A stretch of 64,000 nucleotides of DNA from Xanthomonas sp. XNM01 (GCF_014851915.1 NZ_JACVAP010000004.1:496001-560000), one strand, 5' to 3'; shown: positions 11,341-21,698, counted from the first letter of the stretch. Made by a program: numbers and translations. Notes: generated by a model not told the origin, from the letters alone.

Positions 11341-14169
11341 ATGAGCGAGACAGCCCAGGCCCCCGCAGTGATCGACCGTCTTGGCGCACGTGCGCTGTCC
11401 ACCCTGGGCAGCGCGTCGCCGCGGCACCAGGCGCTGCTCGCCGACGCCGGACTGGCCGCGCGGGTAGCCCGGGTTGCGGTCGCCAGCGAGTTCGCGATCG
11501 ACACGCTGCGCCGGCAGCCGGCCCTGCTCGAGCACCTGGCTGCGCCCGACCCTGCACCGCTGCCCGCGCCGGTGCTCGACCCGGCCCTGCCATCGGCCTG
11601 GCCGAGCCAGCTGCGGCTGTGGCGCGCTGCCGAATCCACCCGCCTGGTCTGGCGCGACGTGCTCGGGCTGGACGACGTCGACGACACCCTGGCCGGCGCG
11701 ACCCGGCTGGCCGAAGACTGCCTGCAGCTCGGCCTGCAGGCGCTGGAGGTCGAGTTCGCCTCCCGCCACGGCGTGGTCCGCGACGGCGAGGGCGCGGTCG
11801 CGCGGCTGGTCGTGTTCGGGCTGGGCAAGCTCGGCGGGGGAGAGCTGAACTTCTCTTCCGATGTCGACCTGGTCTACGCGTATCCGCACGACGGCGATTC
11901 CGACGGCGCCCGGCCGCTCGCGGCCGAGGACTACTTCGCCCGGCTCGGCCAGCGCCTGGCCCGCCTGCTGGACGAGGTCACCGGCGACGGGTTCTGCCAC
12001 CGGGTCGACCTGCGCCTGCGTCCGTTCGGCAATGCCGGCCGCGTGGCCTGGTCGTTCGCGGCGATGGACCAGTACTTCCAGCGCGAAGGCCGCGACTGGG
12101 AGCGCTATGCCTGGCTCAAGGCGCGTCCGGTCGCCGGTGACATCGCCGCGGGCGAAGCCTGGCTGGAGACGCTGCGCCCCTTCATCTACCGGCGCTATCT
12201 GGACTACACCGCGCTGGACGGGCTGCGCGGGCTGAAGGCGGCGATCGTGGCCGAGATGCAGCGCCGCGACATGGTCGACGACCTCAAGCGCGGGCCGGGC
12301 GGCATCCGCGAGATCGAGTTCCTGGTGCAGTCGCTGCAGCTGATCCGCGGCGGGCGCGAGCCGGCGCTGCGGGGCCGCCAGCTGCTGCCCGCGCTGCGGG
12401 CGCTGGTCGAGGGCGGGCAGATCGCCACCGGGGACGGCGACGCGCTGGCCGAGGCCTATCGCTTCCTGCGCCGCCTGGAGAACCGCGTGCAGATGCTGCG
12501 CGATGCGCAGACCCACGCGCTGCCGGACGACCCCGAGATGCGCCTGCGGATCGCGCTGGGGCTGGGCCATGAGACCGTCGACGCGCTGGAGTCTGCGCTC
12601 GCGCAGCGCCGCGCGCAGGTGTCGGCCGAGTTCGATGCCCTGCTGGTGCCGCGCCGCGGGCAGGCCGCGCCGGACGCGCTGAGCCATTACTGGCGCGCGC
12701 TGCCACAGGGCGGCGAGGCGACGACGCTGGCCGATGCGGGCTTCAACGACGCGCAGGGCAACGATGCCGCGCTGCGCGATTTCGCCCGCGGCACCGGCGT
12801 GCGGGCGCTGTCCGACGCCGCGCGTGCGCGGCTGGACCGTGTGGTGCCGGCACTGCTCGCCGCGGCGGCGCGCTCGGCCCAGCCGGATGCGGCGCTGCGC
12901 CGGCTGCTCGGCCTGCTGCAGGCGATCCTGCGCCGGGCCAGCTATCTGGCGCTGCTGGACGAGCAGCCCAGCGCACTGGCGCGGCTGGTCGACGTGCTCG
13001 CACGCAGTGCGCTGCTGGCCGAGCGCATCGCGGCCTATCCGCTGCTGCTGGACGAACTGCTCGATGCACGCGTCGCCGGGCCGATGCCCGACGCCGAGAG
13101 CGTGCGCGCGGCCTGTGCCGCGGCGCTGGCGTTCGACGATCCGGAGAACGCGCTGCGCGCGCTCAACGAGGCAAGGCAGGCGCTCAGCTTCCGGGTCGCA
13201 CTGGCCACGCTGGACCAGCGCCAGCCGGCGCAGGACAGCGCCCGCCAGCTGGCCACGATCGCCGATGCGGTCGTGCAGTCGGTGCTGCGCATGGCCTGGG
13301 CCGAGGTGGCCGGCGCGCATGGCGCGATCGCCGGCGGCCGCTTCGCGGTGATCGGCTACGGCAGTCTCGGCGGGCAGGAGCTCGGCTTCGGTTCGGACCT
13401 GGATCTGGTGTTCCTGTACGACGCCGACCCGAGCGCGCTGTCCGATGGTGCGCGGCCGGTCGAAGCCTCGCGCTGGTTCACCCGCCTGGCGCAGAAGATC
13501 GTCGCCCTGCTCGGCGCGGTCACCAGCGCCGGCAGGCTGTACGAGACCGACATGCGCTTGCGCCCCGACGGCGGCAAGAGCCTGCTGGTCTCGACCCTGG
13601 CCAGCTACGAGGACTACCAGCTGCATCGCGCGTGGACCTGGGAGCACCAGGCGCTGGTGCGCGCGCGCGCGATCGCCGGCGATTCGGCGCTGTGCGCGGA
13701 GTTCGAGCGGGTGCGCAGCGCCACGCTCGCACGGACGCGGGCGTCCGCGGCGCTGCAGCAGGACGTGGTGCAGATGCGCCGGCGCATGCGCGCGCAGCTC
13801 GATCGCAGCGATGCGGCGCGTTTCGACCTCAAGCAGGGCGCCGGCGGCCTGGTCGATCTGGAGTTCCTGCTGCAGGAGGCGGTGCTGGCGCGTTCGGTGG
13901 CCGCACCGACCCTGCTGGTGCCGCGCGATACCGGTGGCCTGATCGACGCGCTGGAAGTCGATGGCGGGCTCGCGCCCGACGAGGCCGCGGCGCTGCGTGG
14001 CGCGCATGCCGTGCTGCTGGATGCCGGGCTCACCTGCACGCTGGACCGGCGTCCGCGCCTGACCGCCGAGACCACCGGCCTGGCGCAGGCGCGCGCGGCG
14101 ATCGCCGCGGCCTGCCGCGCGCACGGGCTCGACTTCGATGCGGCCGTCGAGACCCAGCCGATCGGCTGA
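11341..14169 (+). CDS. glnE: Glutamine synthetase adenylyltransferase/adenylyl-removing enzyme
   Basis: This 942-aa bifunctional enzyme attaches AMP to and removes AMP from glutamine synthetase, tuning ammonia assimilation. Both nucleotidyltransferase halves are present. [20 protein letters not shown] is near residues 160-180 (adenylyl-removing half), and [20 protein letters not shown] near 671-690 (adenylyl-transfer half), each with the catalytic D-x-D. The length agrees with the family (about 945). The start at 11341 gives the usual N-terminus; longer in-frame starts run through the terminator at 11256-11289. No glnB/glnD lies in the window. It is convergent with the ELM1-family gene on its right across a 280-bp gap with no clear terminator. 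Confidence 0.96.
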   Translation: MSETAQAPAVIDRLGARALSTLGSASPRHQALLADAGLAARVARVAVASEFAIDTLRRQPALLEHLAAPDPAPLPAPVLDPALPSAWPSQLRLWRAAESTRLVWRDVLGLDDVDDTLAGATRLAEDCLQLGLQALEVEFASRHGVVRDGEGAVARLVVFGLGKLGGGELNFSSDVDLVYAYPHDGDSDGARPLAAEDYFARLGQRLARLLDEVTGDGFCHRVDLRLRPFGNAGRVAWSFAAMDQYFQREGRDWERYAWLKARPVAGDIAAGEAWLETLRPFIYRRYLDYTALDGLRGLKAAIVAEMQRRDMVDDLKRGPGGIREIEFLVQSLQLIRGGREPALRGRQLLPALRALVEGGQIATGDGDALAEAYRFLRRLENRVQMLRDAQTHALPDDPEMRLRIALGLGHETVDALESALAQRRAQVSAEFDALLVPRRGQAAPDALSHYWRALPQGGEATTLADAGFNDAQGNDAALRDFARGTGVRALSDAARARLDRVVPALLAAAARSAQPDAALRRLLGLLQAILRRASYLALLDEQPSALARLVDVLARSALLAERIAAYPLLLDELLDARVAGPMPDAESVRAACAAALAFDDPENALRALNEARQALSFRVALATLDQRQPAQDSARQLATIADAVVQSVLRMAWAEVAGAHGAIAGGRFAVIGYGSLGGQELGFGSDLDLVFLYDADPSALSDGARPVEASRWFTRLAQKIVALLGAVTSAGRLYETDMRLRPDGGKSLLVSTLASYEDYQLHRAWTWEHQALVRARAIAGDSALCAEFERVRSATLARTRASAALQQDVVQMRRRMRAQLDRSDAARFDLKQGAGGLVDLEFLLQEAVLARSVAAPTLLVPRDTGGLIDALEVDGGLAPDEAAALRGAHAVLLDAGLTCTLDRRPRLTAETTGLAQARAAIAAACRAHGLDFDAAVETQPIG

Positions 14170-14449
14170 ATCCCGCCGGTGGATTCGCGGAGTGCGGCTG
14201 CGGCGCTGATCAGCTAACAGCTACCGGGTGCGGCTGGGCGATGGCACCCAGGATGCATCGTCGCCGCGCTGGATGGCGCTGGCGCCGGCGCGTCATCGGC
14301 AGGACCACGCATCGGCGGTGCGGTGCGCCGTGCGGATGTCGTCGCAGCGGGCCCGGAAGCGGTCGCGCCGCAGGCAGCACCGTCGACCGGCAGCGGGCCG
14401 CACGATCGGCGGCCACGCCAGCCGTCCCGGCAACGGAGGTGTGCGGGGA

Positions 14450-15418
14450 TCAGCGATCGGGCAGGGGCAGCCGCTGCCGGATCTCGGCCGCCACGCGCGC
14501 GGTCTCGCGCAGTGGCTGGACCGCGAACGGCAGCAGGTCCGCGGAGAACGGCGCGATGCGCGCGCGCGCCTGCAGGTCGTCGATGAAGCGGCGCAACCTG
14601 CCGCGCGTGCCGTGCGGATCGAGCACGTGCACCGGGACTTCGGTCGCGCAGGCCTCGGACAGCATGTTGACCGAATCGGGCGTGCAGACGATCGCATCGG
14701 CCCAGGCCAGCAGGCCGGCATAGGGGTTGGTGCCCTGGCCATCCCAGCACTCGCCCGGATGCCGCGCGGCCATGTCGCGCAGCGCGGCCTGGACCGGGGC
14801 CGGCGTGCGTCGCGAGGTCGTCGCCAGCAGGCTGCCGCCGGCCTGCCGCAGCCGGGCATCGAGCGCGGCGAGCAGCCGCTCGAACGCGGATCGGTCCCAG
14901 GGAGCGTTGCGGGTCGGTCCGCCGACCAGCACCGCGATGCGGGGGCTCGGCAGCGCAGCGAACATGGCGAACGCCTGGCGGCCGGCGGCCAGCCACACCG
15001 CGTCGACCGGATGCAGGCTGCCGCTCAGGCCGATCACGTTGCCGCCGGACAGCCGGTCATGCGCCGGGGCGATCACCAGGTCCCAGTGCGCCGGATCCAG
15101 GCGTGGATCCAGGATCTGGATCGTGCGCGCGCCGGCCTCGCGCAGCAGGCGCGTGGCCAGCGCGCCCTGGCGGCCGCAGCCGATCGCCAGCTGCGGCGGC
15201 GTCGCAAGCGCGGCATGGAAAGTCGCGCCGAATGCGCGGCTGTCGCCCGGCAGCCGGCGCGGCGCGAACCAGCGCCACGGCGCGGCCGGCGCGAGCACGG
15301 GCGATTGCGAGGGCAGCCCCAGCGCCCGCGCGAGCGCCCGGGTCTGGCGGCGGTTGCCGGCATGGCCATCGGTGAGCAGCCATGTGCCCGGGCCTGGATT
15401 TTGTTTCGAAAACGGCAC
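14450..15418 (-). CDS. ELM1/DUF1022 family protein
   Basis: This protein of about 322 aa resembles the bacterial relatives of plant mitochondrial fission protein ELM1, a glycosyltransferase-fold family. Recognisable stretches are [20 protein letters not shown] near the N-terminus, a central [13 protein letters not shown], and [12 protein letters not shown] near residue 245, which resembles the nucleotide-sugar site of GT-B enzymes. The start is uncertain: GTG 15418 (or TTG 15421) fits the family N-terminus, and the nearest upstream ATG would run through the upstream region of the divergent nitroreductase. Its biochemical role is unknown, and no partner gene is adjacent. Confidence 0.75.
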   Translation of the reverse strand: MPFSKQNPGPGTWLLTDGHAGNRRQTRALARALGLPSQSPVLAPAAPWRWFAPRRLPGDSRAFGATFHAALATPPQLAIGCGRQGALATRLLREAGARTIQILDPRLDPAHWDLVIAPAHDRLSGGNVIGLSGSLHPVDAVWLAAGRQAFAMFAALPSPRIAVLVGGPTRNAPWDRSAFERLLAALDARLRQAGGSLLATTSRRTPAPVQAALRDMAARHPGECWDGQGTNPYAGLLAWADAIVCTPDSVNMLSEACATEVPVHVLDPHGTRGRLRRFIDDLQARARIAPFSADLLPFAVQPLRETARVAAEIRQRLPLPDR

Positions 15419-15541
15419 CAATTCGTTTCGATTCGGGTTAGCGCAACGGTCGCTGCAACACTCTACACTGGCCGCCAGATCCAGGGTGCCGACGCCGACC
15501 ATGTCGCGGATGGAGACCCCACTGCCAGCAGGATGCCCATG

Positions 15542-16132
15542 ATGTCGCAGCCCTTGAACGACGCCAGCCTCGACCAGTTGTTCCGTACCGCCCGCACCGC
15601 CAACGCCTTCCTGGACCGGCCGGTCGAGGACGCGCAGCTGCATGCGCTCTACGATCTGCTCAAGTGGGCGCCGACCTCGGCCAATACCAGCCCGGCGCGC
15701 TTCGTGTTCGTGAAGTCGGCCGAGGCCAAGCAGCTGCTCGCTCCCGCGCTGGACGAAGGCAACCGCGCCAAGACGCTGGCCGCGCCGGTCACCGTGATCG
15801 TCGGCTTCGACGAGGATTTCCACGAGAAGCTGCCGTACCTGTTTCCGCACGTCGACGCCAAGGCCTGGTTCGACGGCCCGCGCGATGGCCGCCATGTGCC
15901 GGCGTTCCGCAACGGCAGCCTGCAGGGCGCCTACCTGATCCTGGCCGCGCGCGCGCTGGGACTGGATGCCGGGCCGATGTCCGGCTTCGACAACGCCAGG
16001 GTCGATGCCGCGTTCTTCGCCGGTACCGCGGTCCGCTCCAACTTCCTGGTCAATCTCGGCTACGCCGACCCGGCCGGAACGTTCGCGCGCTCGCCGCGGT
16101 TGTCGTTCGACGAGGCCGCGCGCATCGCCTGA
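15542..16132 (+). CDS. Nitroreductase-fold oxidoreductase, RutE/HadB-like
   Basis: This protein of about 196 aa belongs to the FMN-dependent nitroreductase superfamily, in the branch of malonic semialdehyde reductase RutE. It shows family-typical segments: [32 protein letters not shown], and [17 protein letters not shown]. Three in-frame ATGs (15533, 15539, 15542) lie close together. The third is preferred because AGGAT sits about 7 nt upstream. No other pyrimidine-degradation (rut) genes are nearby, so a general quinone, nitro-compound or semialdehyde reductase role is as likely as the RutE reaction. Confidence 0.85.
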   Translation: MSQPLNDASLDQLFRTARTANAFLDRPVEDAQLHALYDLLKWAPTSANTSPARFVFVKSAEAKQLLAPALDEGNRAKTLAAPVTVIVGFDEDFHEKLPYLFPHVDAKAWFDGPRDGRHVPAFRNGSLQGAYLILAARALGLDAGPMSGFDNARVDAAFFAGTAVRSNFLVNLGYADPAGTFARSPRLSFDEAARIA

Positions 16133-16194
16133 GCGGTGCGGCGTCCTTCGCTTCCTTCCGTCGTACCACCCACCCACGCTCCGGAGTTTCCCGC

Positions 16195-16890
16195 ATGAAG
16201 ACCACCCGCACCCTGCTGCTGCCGCTGGCCATCGCCCTGGCCGTCGCCGCCTGCGCCAAGCCGGCCGACGACGCCGCTGCTCCGGCCGCCGACGCGGCGC
16301 CTGCCGCCACCGCTCCGGCCGCCGAGGCGCCGGCTGCGCCGGCGACCGACGCCGCGCCGATCCAGGCCGCTTCGGGCACCTACACGATCGACCCGACCCA
16401 CACCGACGTGCTGGCCCAGTGGACCCACTTCGGCTTCTCCAACCCCAGCGCGCACTTCGGCGCGGCCGAGGGCAGCATCGTCTATGACGCCGAGGATGTG
16501 ACCCGGTCGTCGGTGCAGGTCACCCTGCCGCTGACCGGTCTGAACAGCTTCGTCAAGGATTTCGACGATCACCTGCGCAGCGCCGATTTCTTCGACGCCG
16601 GCAAGTTCCCGAGCGCCACCTTCAAGAGCACCAGCGTGCAGGCTGCCGGCGCCAACAAGCTCACCGTCACCGGCGACCTGACCGTCAAGGACATCACCAA
16701 GCCGGTGACCCTGGACGTGACCCTGAACGGTGCCGGCGAGCACCCGATGAAGAAGGTGCCGGCGATCGGCTTCGACGCCACCGCCACCATCCTGCGCAGC
16801 GACTTCGGCGTCGGTGCGTACGCGCCGAACGTCAGCGACGAGGTCAAGCTGCGCATCACCACCGAGGCGACCGCGGCGAAGGCCGAGTAA
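16195..16890 (+). CDS. YceI-family lipoprotein
   Basis: This 231-aa protein begins with a lipoprotein signal (LAVAACAKP, lipobox Cys near residue 20). An Ala/Pro-rich linker to about residue 60 precedes a YceI domain beginning YTIDPTHTDVLAQWTHFGFS and ending near KLRITTEAT. YceI domains are lipocalin-like barrels that bind polyprenyl or other long lipids in the periplasm. The low-complexity linker suggests a tethered periplasmic domain. A GGAG ribosome-binding site precedes the ATG. It is followed by its own strong terminator, so it is probably monocistronic. Confidence 0.9.
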   Translation: MKTTRTLLLPLAIALAVAACAKPADDAAAPAADAAPAATAPAAEAPAAPATDAAPIQAASGTYTIDPTHTDVLAQWTHFGFSNPSAHFGAAEGSIVYDAEDVTRSSVQVTLPLTGLNSFVKDFDDHLRSADFFDAGKFPSATFKSTSVQAAGANKLTVTGDLTVKDITKPVTLDVTLNGAGEHPMKKVPAIGFDATATILRSDFGVGAYAPNVSDEVKLRITTEATAAKAE

Positions 16891-16916
16891 GCCGACGCGA
16901 TCGACCGATGTGCCAG

Positions 16917-16951
16917 GACGCCGGTTCCGCATGGAGCCGGCGTCTTCGTTT
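16917..16951 (+). terminator. Terminator after the YceI gene
   Basis: GACGCCGG (917-924) pairs with CCGGCGTC (937-944), and the inner TCC/GGA pairing closes on a GCAT loop. The T-rich TTCGTTT follows. It lies 27 nt after the YceI stop codon. Confidence 0.8.
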
Positions 16952-17015
16952 ACGGCGCTGGAAATGCCCGGCGCTGCTAGAATCCGTCCCAGCTTCCCGC
17001 CACGAACGACCCGCC

Positions 17016-17213
17016 ATGACTGCCACCGCCACCGCGCCCGCCAATGCCGAAAAGCGCTACACCGTGCACCGCGCGGACCTGCCGCTGAGCTGCCCGACCC
17101 CGGAGATGGCGCTGTGGAACTCGCATCCGCGGGTCTACCTGCCGATCCAGGACGAGCCCAACGGCGAAGCGCTGTGCCCGTACTGCGGCGCGGTCTACGT
17201 GCTGGTCGACTGA
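17016..17213 (+). CDS. Zinc-finger CHCC domain protein (65 aa)
   Basis: This small protein carries the zf-CHCC pattern: Cys in LSCPTPEMALWNSHP, a His 10 residues on, then CPYCGAVYVL near the C-terminus. Such miniproteins, related to the zinc-binding NDUFS6 subunit of complex I, are common in proteobacteria, often as short single genes. The specific role is unknown. A TAGAAT -10-like box at 16978-16983 lies about 33 nt upstream of the ATG, with no convincing -35. The downstream glycosyltransferase starts 136 bp later and is probably a separate unit. Confidence 0.85.
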   Translation: MTATATAPANAEKRYTVHRADLPLSCPTPEMALWNSHPRVYLPIQDEPNGEALCPYCGAVYVLVD

Positions 17214-17349
17214 GACCGCGCCTGGTGTCTGGCGGCGCCTGCCAGCCGGCTTCCGGGCGGTCCCCGACCGTCGCGTCCACCGTGTACGCGTCACGCCGCG
17301 CGCGGGCGCATGCCGCAGGCCCGGACCTGATCGTGGCCGTGGCCGGTCG

Positions 17350-18465
17350 ATGCGCCGCCTGACCGTGGTGCAGCTGCTGCCGGCGCTGGACGCCGGTGGT
17401 GTCGAGAAATCCACCATCGAGATCGCCGCCGCGCTGGTCGCGGCCGGCCATCGCGCGATCGTGGTGTCCGCGGGCGGCCGCCTGCTTCCGGTCCTGCAGG
17501 CCACCGGCGCCGAACACCTGGCCCTGGACATCGGCCGCAAGTCGCTGCTGACGCTGCGGCATGTGCCGGCCCTGCGCCGGCTGCTGCGGCAGGTCGATGC
17601 CGACATCGTCCACGCACGCTCGCGCCAGCCGGCCTGGCTGGCGCGGCTGGCGTTGCGCGGCCGCCCCGCCGGCGCGCGGCCGCATCTGGTCACCACCGTG
17701 CACGGGCTCAACTCGCCCAGCCGCTACAGCGCGGTGATGGCCAGCGGCGAGCGCGTGATCTGCGTGTCGCAGACCGTCCACGACTACGTGCTGGCGCATT
17801 ACCCGCGGACCGACCCGGCCCGGCTGCAGGTGATCGCGCGCGGCATCGATCCGGCCCGCTTCCCGCGGCACGCCTGGCCCGATGCGGGCGCGCGCGCGGC
17901 GGTCGCCGCGCGCCATCCTGCGCTGGCCGGGCAGGGGCCGCTGCTGCTGCTGCCCGGGCGTGGCACCCGGCTCAAGGGACATGCCGACGCGCTGGCGCTG
18001 CTGGCACGGCTGCGCGATGCCGGCAGCGATGCGCGGCTGTGGTTGCCGGGCGCGCGCCAGTCCGGGCGCGAGCGCTACATCGATGAACTGGAACGGCAGG
18101 CGGTGCGTCTGGGCGTCGCGCAGGCAGTGGCGTTCACCGAGCCGACCGCGGCCATCGTCGAGGCCTACGCCGCCAGCGACCTGGTCCTGCAGCTGTCACG
18201 CAAGCCGGAGGCGTTCGGGCGGACCGTGATCGAGGCGCTGGCGGTCGGCCGTCCGGTGCTGGGCTGGCGCCATGGCGGCGTCGGCGAACTGCTCGACGCA
18301 CTGCAGCCGGCGGGTGCGGTGGCGCCGTTCGATGCGGATGCGCTGGCGGTCACGGCCACCACCCTGCTGCGACACCCGCCGGCGCTGCCGCCGGCCATCC
18401 CCCATACGCTGCAGGCGATGCAGCAGGCCACCCTCGATCTGTATGACCAGCTCGCCCGCCGCTGA
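17350..18465 (+). CDS. Family 4 glycosyltransferase (LPS/surface glycan)
   Basis: This 371-aa GT-B glycosyltransferase has the GT4 pattern. The N-terminus LPALDAGGVEKSTIEIAAAL is the acceptor-side glycine-rich loop, and the C-terminal half holds LLPGRGTRLKGH and PEAFGRTVIEALAVGRPV, the E-x7-E nucleotide-sugar site. It overlaps the O-antigen-ligase-like gene by 23 nt and heads a run of envelope genes (ligase, acyltransferase). A role in lipopolysaccharide core or O-chain assembly on the cytoplasmic face is likely. The sugar it transfers cannot be inferred. Confidence 0.88.
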   Translation: MRRLTVVQLLPALDAGGVEKSTIEIAAALVAAGHRAIVVSAGGRLLPVLQATGAEHLALDIGRKSLLTLRHVPALRRLLRQVDADIVHARSRQPAWLARLALRGRPAGARPHLVTTVHGLNSPSRYSAVMASGERVICVSQTVHDYVLAHYPRTDPARLQVIARGIDPARFPRHAWPDAGARAAVAARHPALAGQGPLLLLPGRGTRLKGHADALALLARLRDAGSDARLWLPGARQSGRERYIDELERQAVRLGVAQAVAFTEPTAAIVEAYAASDLVLQLSRKPEAFGRTVIEALAVGRPVLGWRHGGVGELLDALQPAGAVAPFDADALAVTATTLLRHPPALPPAIPHTLQAMQQATLDLYDQLARR

Positions 18466-19762
18466 ACCACGCAGCCCTGCGCCGCGCTGGCTGCCCTGGT
18501 GGCTGCTGGCGATGGTCGCGCTGTGGCCGGTGCCGGGCATCGCCGAAGGCGTGCTGGCGCTGGGCGCGCTGGCGCTGGCGCTGCAGTTGGGCGTGCGGCG
18601 CCTGCGCGGCTGCCCCGCCACGCTGGGTGCGGGGCTGGCGCTGCTGACACTGGCGCTGTTCCTGGCGTACTGGCTGCCGCAGCTGCTGTCGGCGCCCGAT
18701 GCGCTCGACGCGCGCCGCGCCTGGGGCGAGGTCGCCGGCGACCTGCGCTATCTGCCGTTCCTGTGGGCGGTGGCGCTGGCGGTCTCGGAACCGCAGGGCC
18801 GCGCCCGCGTGTTCACCGGCCTGGCGCTCATCGTCGCGGCCTGGGCGCTGGATGCGCTGGTGCAGGCGCTGTCCGGCACCAGTCCCTGGTTCTGGGCGCT
18901 GGATGCACTCGGCCGCGGGCTGGGATCGGATCCGTTGTGTCCGCTGCGGGAGGCCACGGCCGGCCGGCTCGGCGGCGCGCTCGGCGACTGCAATCCCAAG
19001 CTGGGGCAGGTCCTGGCCAGCCTGTCGCCGTTCGCGCTGTGGGTGGCGGGGCGGCGGCACGGCGCGGTCGCCTGGCTGGCCATGGCCCTCGCGGTCGGCG
19101 TGGTGATCCTGCTGGCGGGCGCGCGCGCGGCCTGGGTGACCTATGCCCTGGTCCTGCTCTGCAGCGGCTGGCAGCGGTTCGGTGCGCGCCGGACCCTGCT
19201 GCTGGCCGCGGCCGGCGCGCTGGCCGCCACCGCGCTGGCGCTCGCCTCGCCACAGATGCAGCAGCGGCTCGAGCGGACCGCGCAGGGATTGTCCGGCGAT
19301 GCGGCCGGCCTGGATGCGGCGCTGTCCGGGCGCATGCGCATCTGGCAGGCGTCGCTGTGCATGGTCCGCGAACATCCGCTCAACGGCGTCGGCGTGCGCG
19401 GCTTCCGCGTCGCCTGGCCGGCCTGCGATCCGGCGGCGGAGCAGGCGCCTGCCTGGGGGGCGGGCGGCGCGTTCCATGCGCACCAGCTGGTTCTGGAGAT
19501 CCTCGCCGAAACCGGCATCCTCGGCCTGCTGCTGTGGCTGGCCGGCGCGGCCACGGCCTGGCGCGCGTGGCGCCGGTCGGCGCCCGCGCAGCGCGAGCAG
19601 GCCCATCCGGCGATGCTGGCGCTGGGGCTGACCCTGTTTCCGTTCAATACGCACCTGGCGGTCTATTCGACCTTCTGGGGCGGCGTGGTGCTGTTGCTGG
19701 CCGGCCTCTATGCCGGCAGCCTGCTCGGGCCGCGCCATGCTCCGCTGCGGGACGCGCGCTGA
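18443..19762 (+). CDS. O-antigen ligase/polymerase-like membrane protein
   Basis: This 439-aa polytopic protein has about ten hydrophobic helices and a large periplasmic loop carrying GRMRIWQASLCMVREHPLNG. That segment, with the downstream HAHQLVLEILAETG, matches the Wzy/WaaL (O-antigen ligase) superfamily. It would either join O-polysaccharide to lipid A-core or polymerise repeat units at the periplasmic face; sequence alone does not separate the two. The start at 18443 lies inside the preceding glycosyltransferase gene, and the stop overlaps the next ATG (TGATG at 19760-19764), so the three genes form an operon. Confidence 0.85.
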   Translation: MTSSPAAEPRSPAPRWLPWWLLAMVALWPVPGIAEGVLALGALALALQLGVRRLRGCPATLGAGLALLTLALFLAYWLPQLLSAPDALDARRAWGEVAGDLRYLPFLWAVALAVSEPQGRARVFTGLALIVAAWALDALVQALSGTSPWFWALDALGRGLGSDPLCPLREATAGRLGGALGDCNPKLGQVLASLSPFALWVAGRRHGAVAWLAMALAVGVVILLAGARAAWVTYALVLLCSGWQRFGARRTLLLAAAGALAATALALASPQMQQRLERTAQGLSGDAAGLDAALSGRMRIWQASLCMVREHPLNGVGVRGFRVAWPACDPAAEQAPAWGAGGAFHAHQLVLEILAETGILGLLLWLAGAATAWRAWRRSAPAQREQAHPAMLALGLTLFPFNTHLAVYSTFWGGVVLLLAGLYAGSLLGPRHAPLRDAR

Positions 19763-20640
19763 TGGCCTGCCTGCATGCCCGCTCGATGCGCGTGGTCGGC
19801 CGCCTGCTGGCCCGGCTGTCGCCGCGCGCGACCGTGCGCCTGGGCCGGCTGCTGTCGCGGATCCCGATGTTGAACGCCCGCCGCCGCCGGATCGCGGCGG
19901 CCAACATCGCCGCCTGCTTCCCGGCGCTGGACGCGGCAGGCCGACGCGACCTGGTCGCGCGCACGCTGGCATCCAACACCACCGGCGTGCTGGAAACACT
20001 GCAGGCCTGGTTCGCGCCGCCGGGACGGCTGGCCGGGCGCGCACGCATCGACGGTCTCGAGCACCTGCACGCGGCGCTGGCCGACGGGCACGGTGCGGTC
20101 CTGGTCTGTGCGCATTACGACGGCGTCGAACTGGCGGGACGCCATGTCGCCGAGGCATCGGGGGTACGGATGGTCGCGCTGGTGCGCCGCTACAACGATC
20201 CGTGCATCGAGGCCGAGGTGTCGGCCGGACGCAGCAGCTACGGCGGTGCCACCTACGACAAGAAGGACATCGCCGGCTTCGCCGACGAGGTCAGGGCCGG
20301 GCACGCGGCCTTCTACGTGCCAGACCAGGATGCCGCGCGGCGGACGGTGTTCGTGCCGTTCTTCGGCGTGCAGGCCGCGACGCTGGGAGCCATCGGCGGC
20401 GTGCTGCGCCGCAGTGGCGGCCGCGTGCTGCTGATGTGGTGCCACCGCGAGGACGACGGCCGGCAGCGGATCGCGCTGCAGCCGGCGCCTGCGACGTGGC
20501 CCTGCGACGACGATGCGGCCACCGCCGCCGGCTACATGGCCTGGGTGGAATCCTGCGTGCGGCAGGCGCCGGAGCAGTACCTGTGGGTCCATCGCCGGTT
20601 CAAGACGCGGCCGCCCGGCGAGCCGCCGTTCTACCGGTAG
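19762..20640 (+). CDS. LpxL/HtrB-type lysophospholipid acyltransferase family protein
   Basis: This 292-aa protein belongs to the late lipid A acyltransferase family. It carries the catalytic H-x4-E box as AHYDGVEL near residue 115, and the family segment FYVPDQDAARRTVFVPFFG near 185. The C-terminus EQYLWVHRRFK matches LpxL proteins. It is translationally coupled to the ligase-like gene by a 1-nt stop/start overlap. It ends in a 10-bp palindrome shared with the convergent LpxL gene. Lauroyl or other acyl transfer to lipid A or a related glycolipid is probable, but chain specificity is unknown. Confidence 0.85.
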   Translation: MACLHARSMRVVGRLLARLSPRATVRLGRLLSRIPMLNARRRRIAAANIAACFPALDAAGRRDLVARTLASNTTGVLETLQAWFAPPGRLAGRARIDGLEHLHAALADGHGAVLVCAHYDGVELAGRHVAEASGVRMVALVRRYNDPCIEAEVSAGRSSYGGATYDKKDIAGFADEVRAGHAAFYVPDQDAARRTVFVPFFGVQAATLGAIGGVLRRSGGRVLLMWCHREDDGRQRIALQPAPATWPCDDDAATAAGYMAWVESCVRQAPEQYLWVHRRFKTRPPGEPPFYR

Positions 20641-21557
20641 AGCGCGTTGTCGTCCTGGTCGGGCTGGCGCTTGAAGCGCCGGTGCAGCCAGAGGTACTGC
20701 TCGGGTGCGGCCCTGACCATGTCTTCGATCGCGGCCATCACCCGTGCGGTGTCGGCGGTCGCGTCTTTGGACGGAAACCCGGGGAAGGCCGGCGACAGGG
20801 TCAGTGTGTAGCTGCCGTCGTCGTGGCGGACGTGGGCGAAGCTCATCACCGCCGCGCCCGACAGCCGCGCCAGCTGGTGGGTGGAGGTGAGGCTGTAGGC
20901 CGGCCTGCCGAAGAACGGCACGTAGACGCTGTCGCCGCGCCGCGTGTCCTGGTCGGGCGCGAACCACAGCAGGCCGCCCTGCTTGAGATGCTTGAGCGCC
21001 GGGCGCAGCTCCTCGCGGGTGAACATCGCGGTGGCGTAGCGCAGGCGGCCGTGCAGCACGGCCCACTCCATCGCGCCGGTCTCGTGCGGGCGGTACATGC
21101 CGGCCAGCGGCGCGTGGTCGCACATCAGCCGTGCGGCCAGTTCCAGGGTCACGAAGTGCCCGGAGATGATGATCACGCCGCGGCCGCCGGCCCGCGCCGC
21201 GGCCAGGTGTTCCAGGCCTTCGACCTTGACCCGCCCCCGCATCGGCTCGACCGAGCCCCACCAGGCGCGCGCGAACTCGAACAGACCGATGCCGAACTGC
21301 TCGAAATTGCGCCGCAGCATGCGCTGCTGCTGGTCCGCGTCGAGGTCGGGATAGCACAGTTCGATGTTGCGCAGCGCCACCTTGCGGCGGCTGCCGAGCA
21401 GGCGCATCAGGACGATGCCGATGCCGCGTCCCAGCCCCTGCTGCACCGGCCATGGCAGCCGTGCGAGCAGGGCGCCCAGGCCGATGCCCAGCCAGGTCGG
21501 CCATTCGCGGGGCCCCAGCGGTGGGCGGGAGCCGGACAGGTGCTGATCGTTCGCCAT
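20631..21557 (-). CDS. lpxL: Lipid A biosynthesis acyltransferase, LpxL family
   Basis: This 308-aa paralogue of the neighbouring acyltransferase is read the other way. Features are an N-terminal hydrophobic anchor (LGIGLGALLARLPWPV), the H-x4-E box in SGHFVTLELAARL, WFAPDQDTRRGDSVYVPFFG, and the C-terminus EQYLWLHRRFKRQP. It would add a secondary acyl chain to Kdo2-lipid IVA at the inner membrane, in keeping with the Kdo transferase gene divergent to it. The two acyltransferase genes overlap tail to tail by 10 bp (20631-20640). The start at 21557 gives the family N-terminus. Confidence 0.9.
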   Translation of the reverse strand: MANDQHLSGSRPPLGPREWPTWLGIGLGALLARLPWPVQQGLGRGIGIVLMRLLGSRRKVALRNIELCYPDLDADQQQRMLRRNFEQFGIGLFEFARAWWGSVEPMRGRVKVEGLEHLAAARAGGRGVIIISGHFVTLELAARLMCDHAPLAGMYRPHETGAMEWAVLHGRLRYATAMFTREELRPALKHLKQGGLLWFAPDQDTRRGDSVYVPFFGRPAYSLTSTHQLARLSGAAVMSFAHVRHDDGSYTLTLSPAFPGFPSKDATADTARVMAAIEDMVRAAPEQYLWLHRRFKRQPDQDDNALYR

Positions 21558-21686
21558 GGTCCCGATTTTAGAGGCTGCGACGCGCGATGAGGTGAGTGCG
21601 CGGCGCCGGCACCGCCAGATCCCCACCCGCGACCGCCGACCACGGCATCGGCGTGGGTGCATGCACGGCGCCATGCCGGGCTCCGC

Positions 21687-21692
21687 TATGCT
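21687..21692 (+). promoter_or_regulatory. -10-like box immediately before waaA
   Basis: TATGCT ends 6 nt before the waaA ATG at 21699, and no Shine-Dalgarno is present. The same spacing occurs before ilvD (TACGCT at 44483-44488, also followed by TTCCCC-type sequence). This is consistent with a leaderless transcript. No -35 box is evident. Confidence 0.3.
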
Positions 21693-21698
21693 TCCCCG

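Noticed and set aside
14170..14449. GGGTGC...GCACCC repeat in the gap between glnE and the ELM1-family gene as a terminator
   Set aside because: Only 6 bp with a long spacer and no T-tract; not supported.
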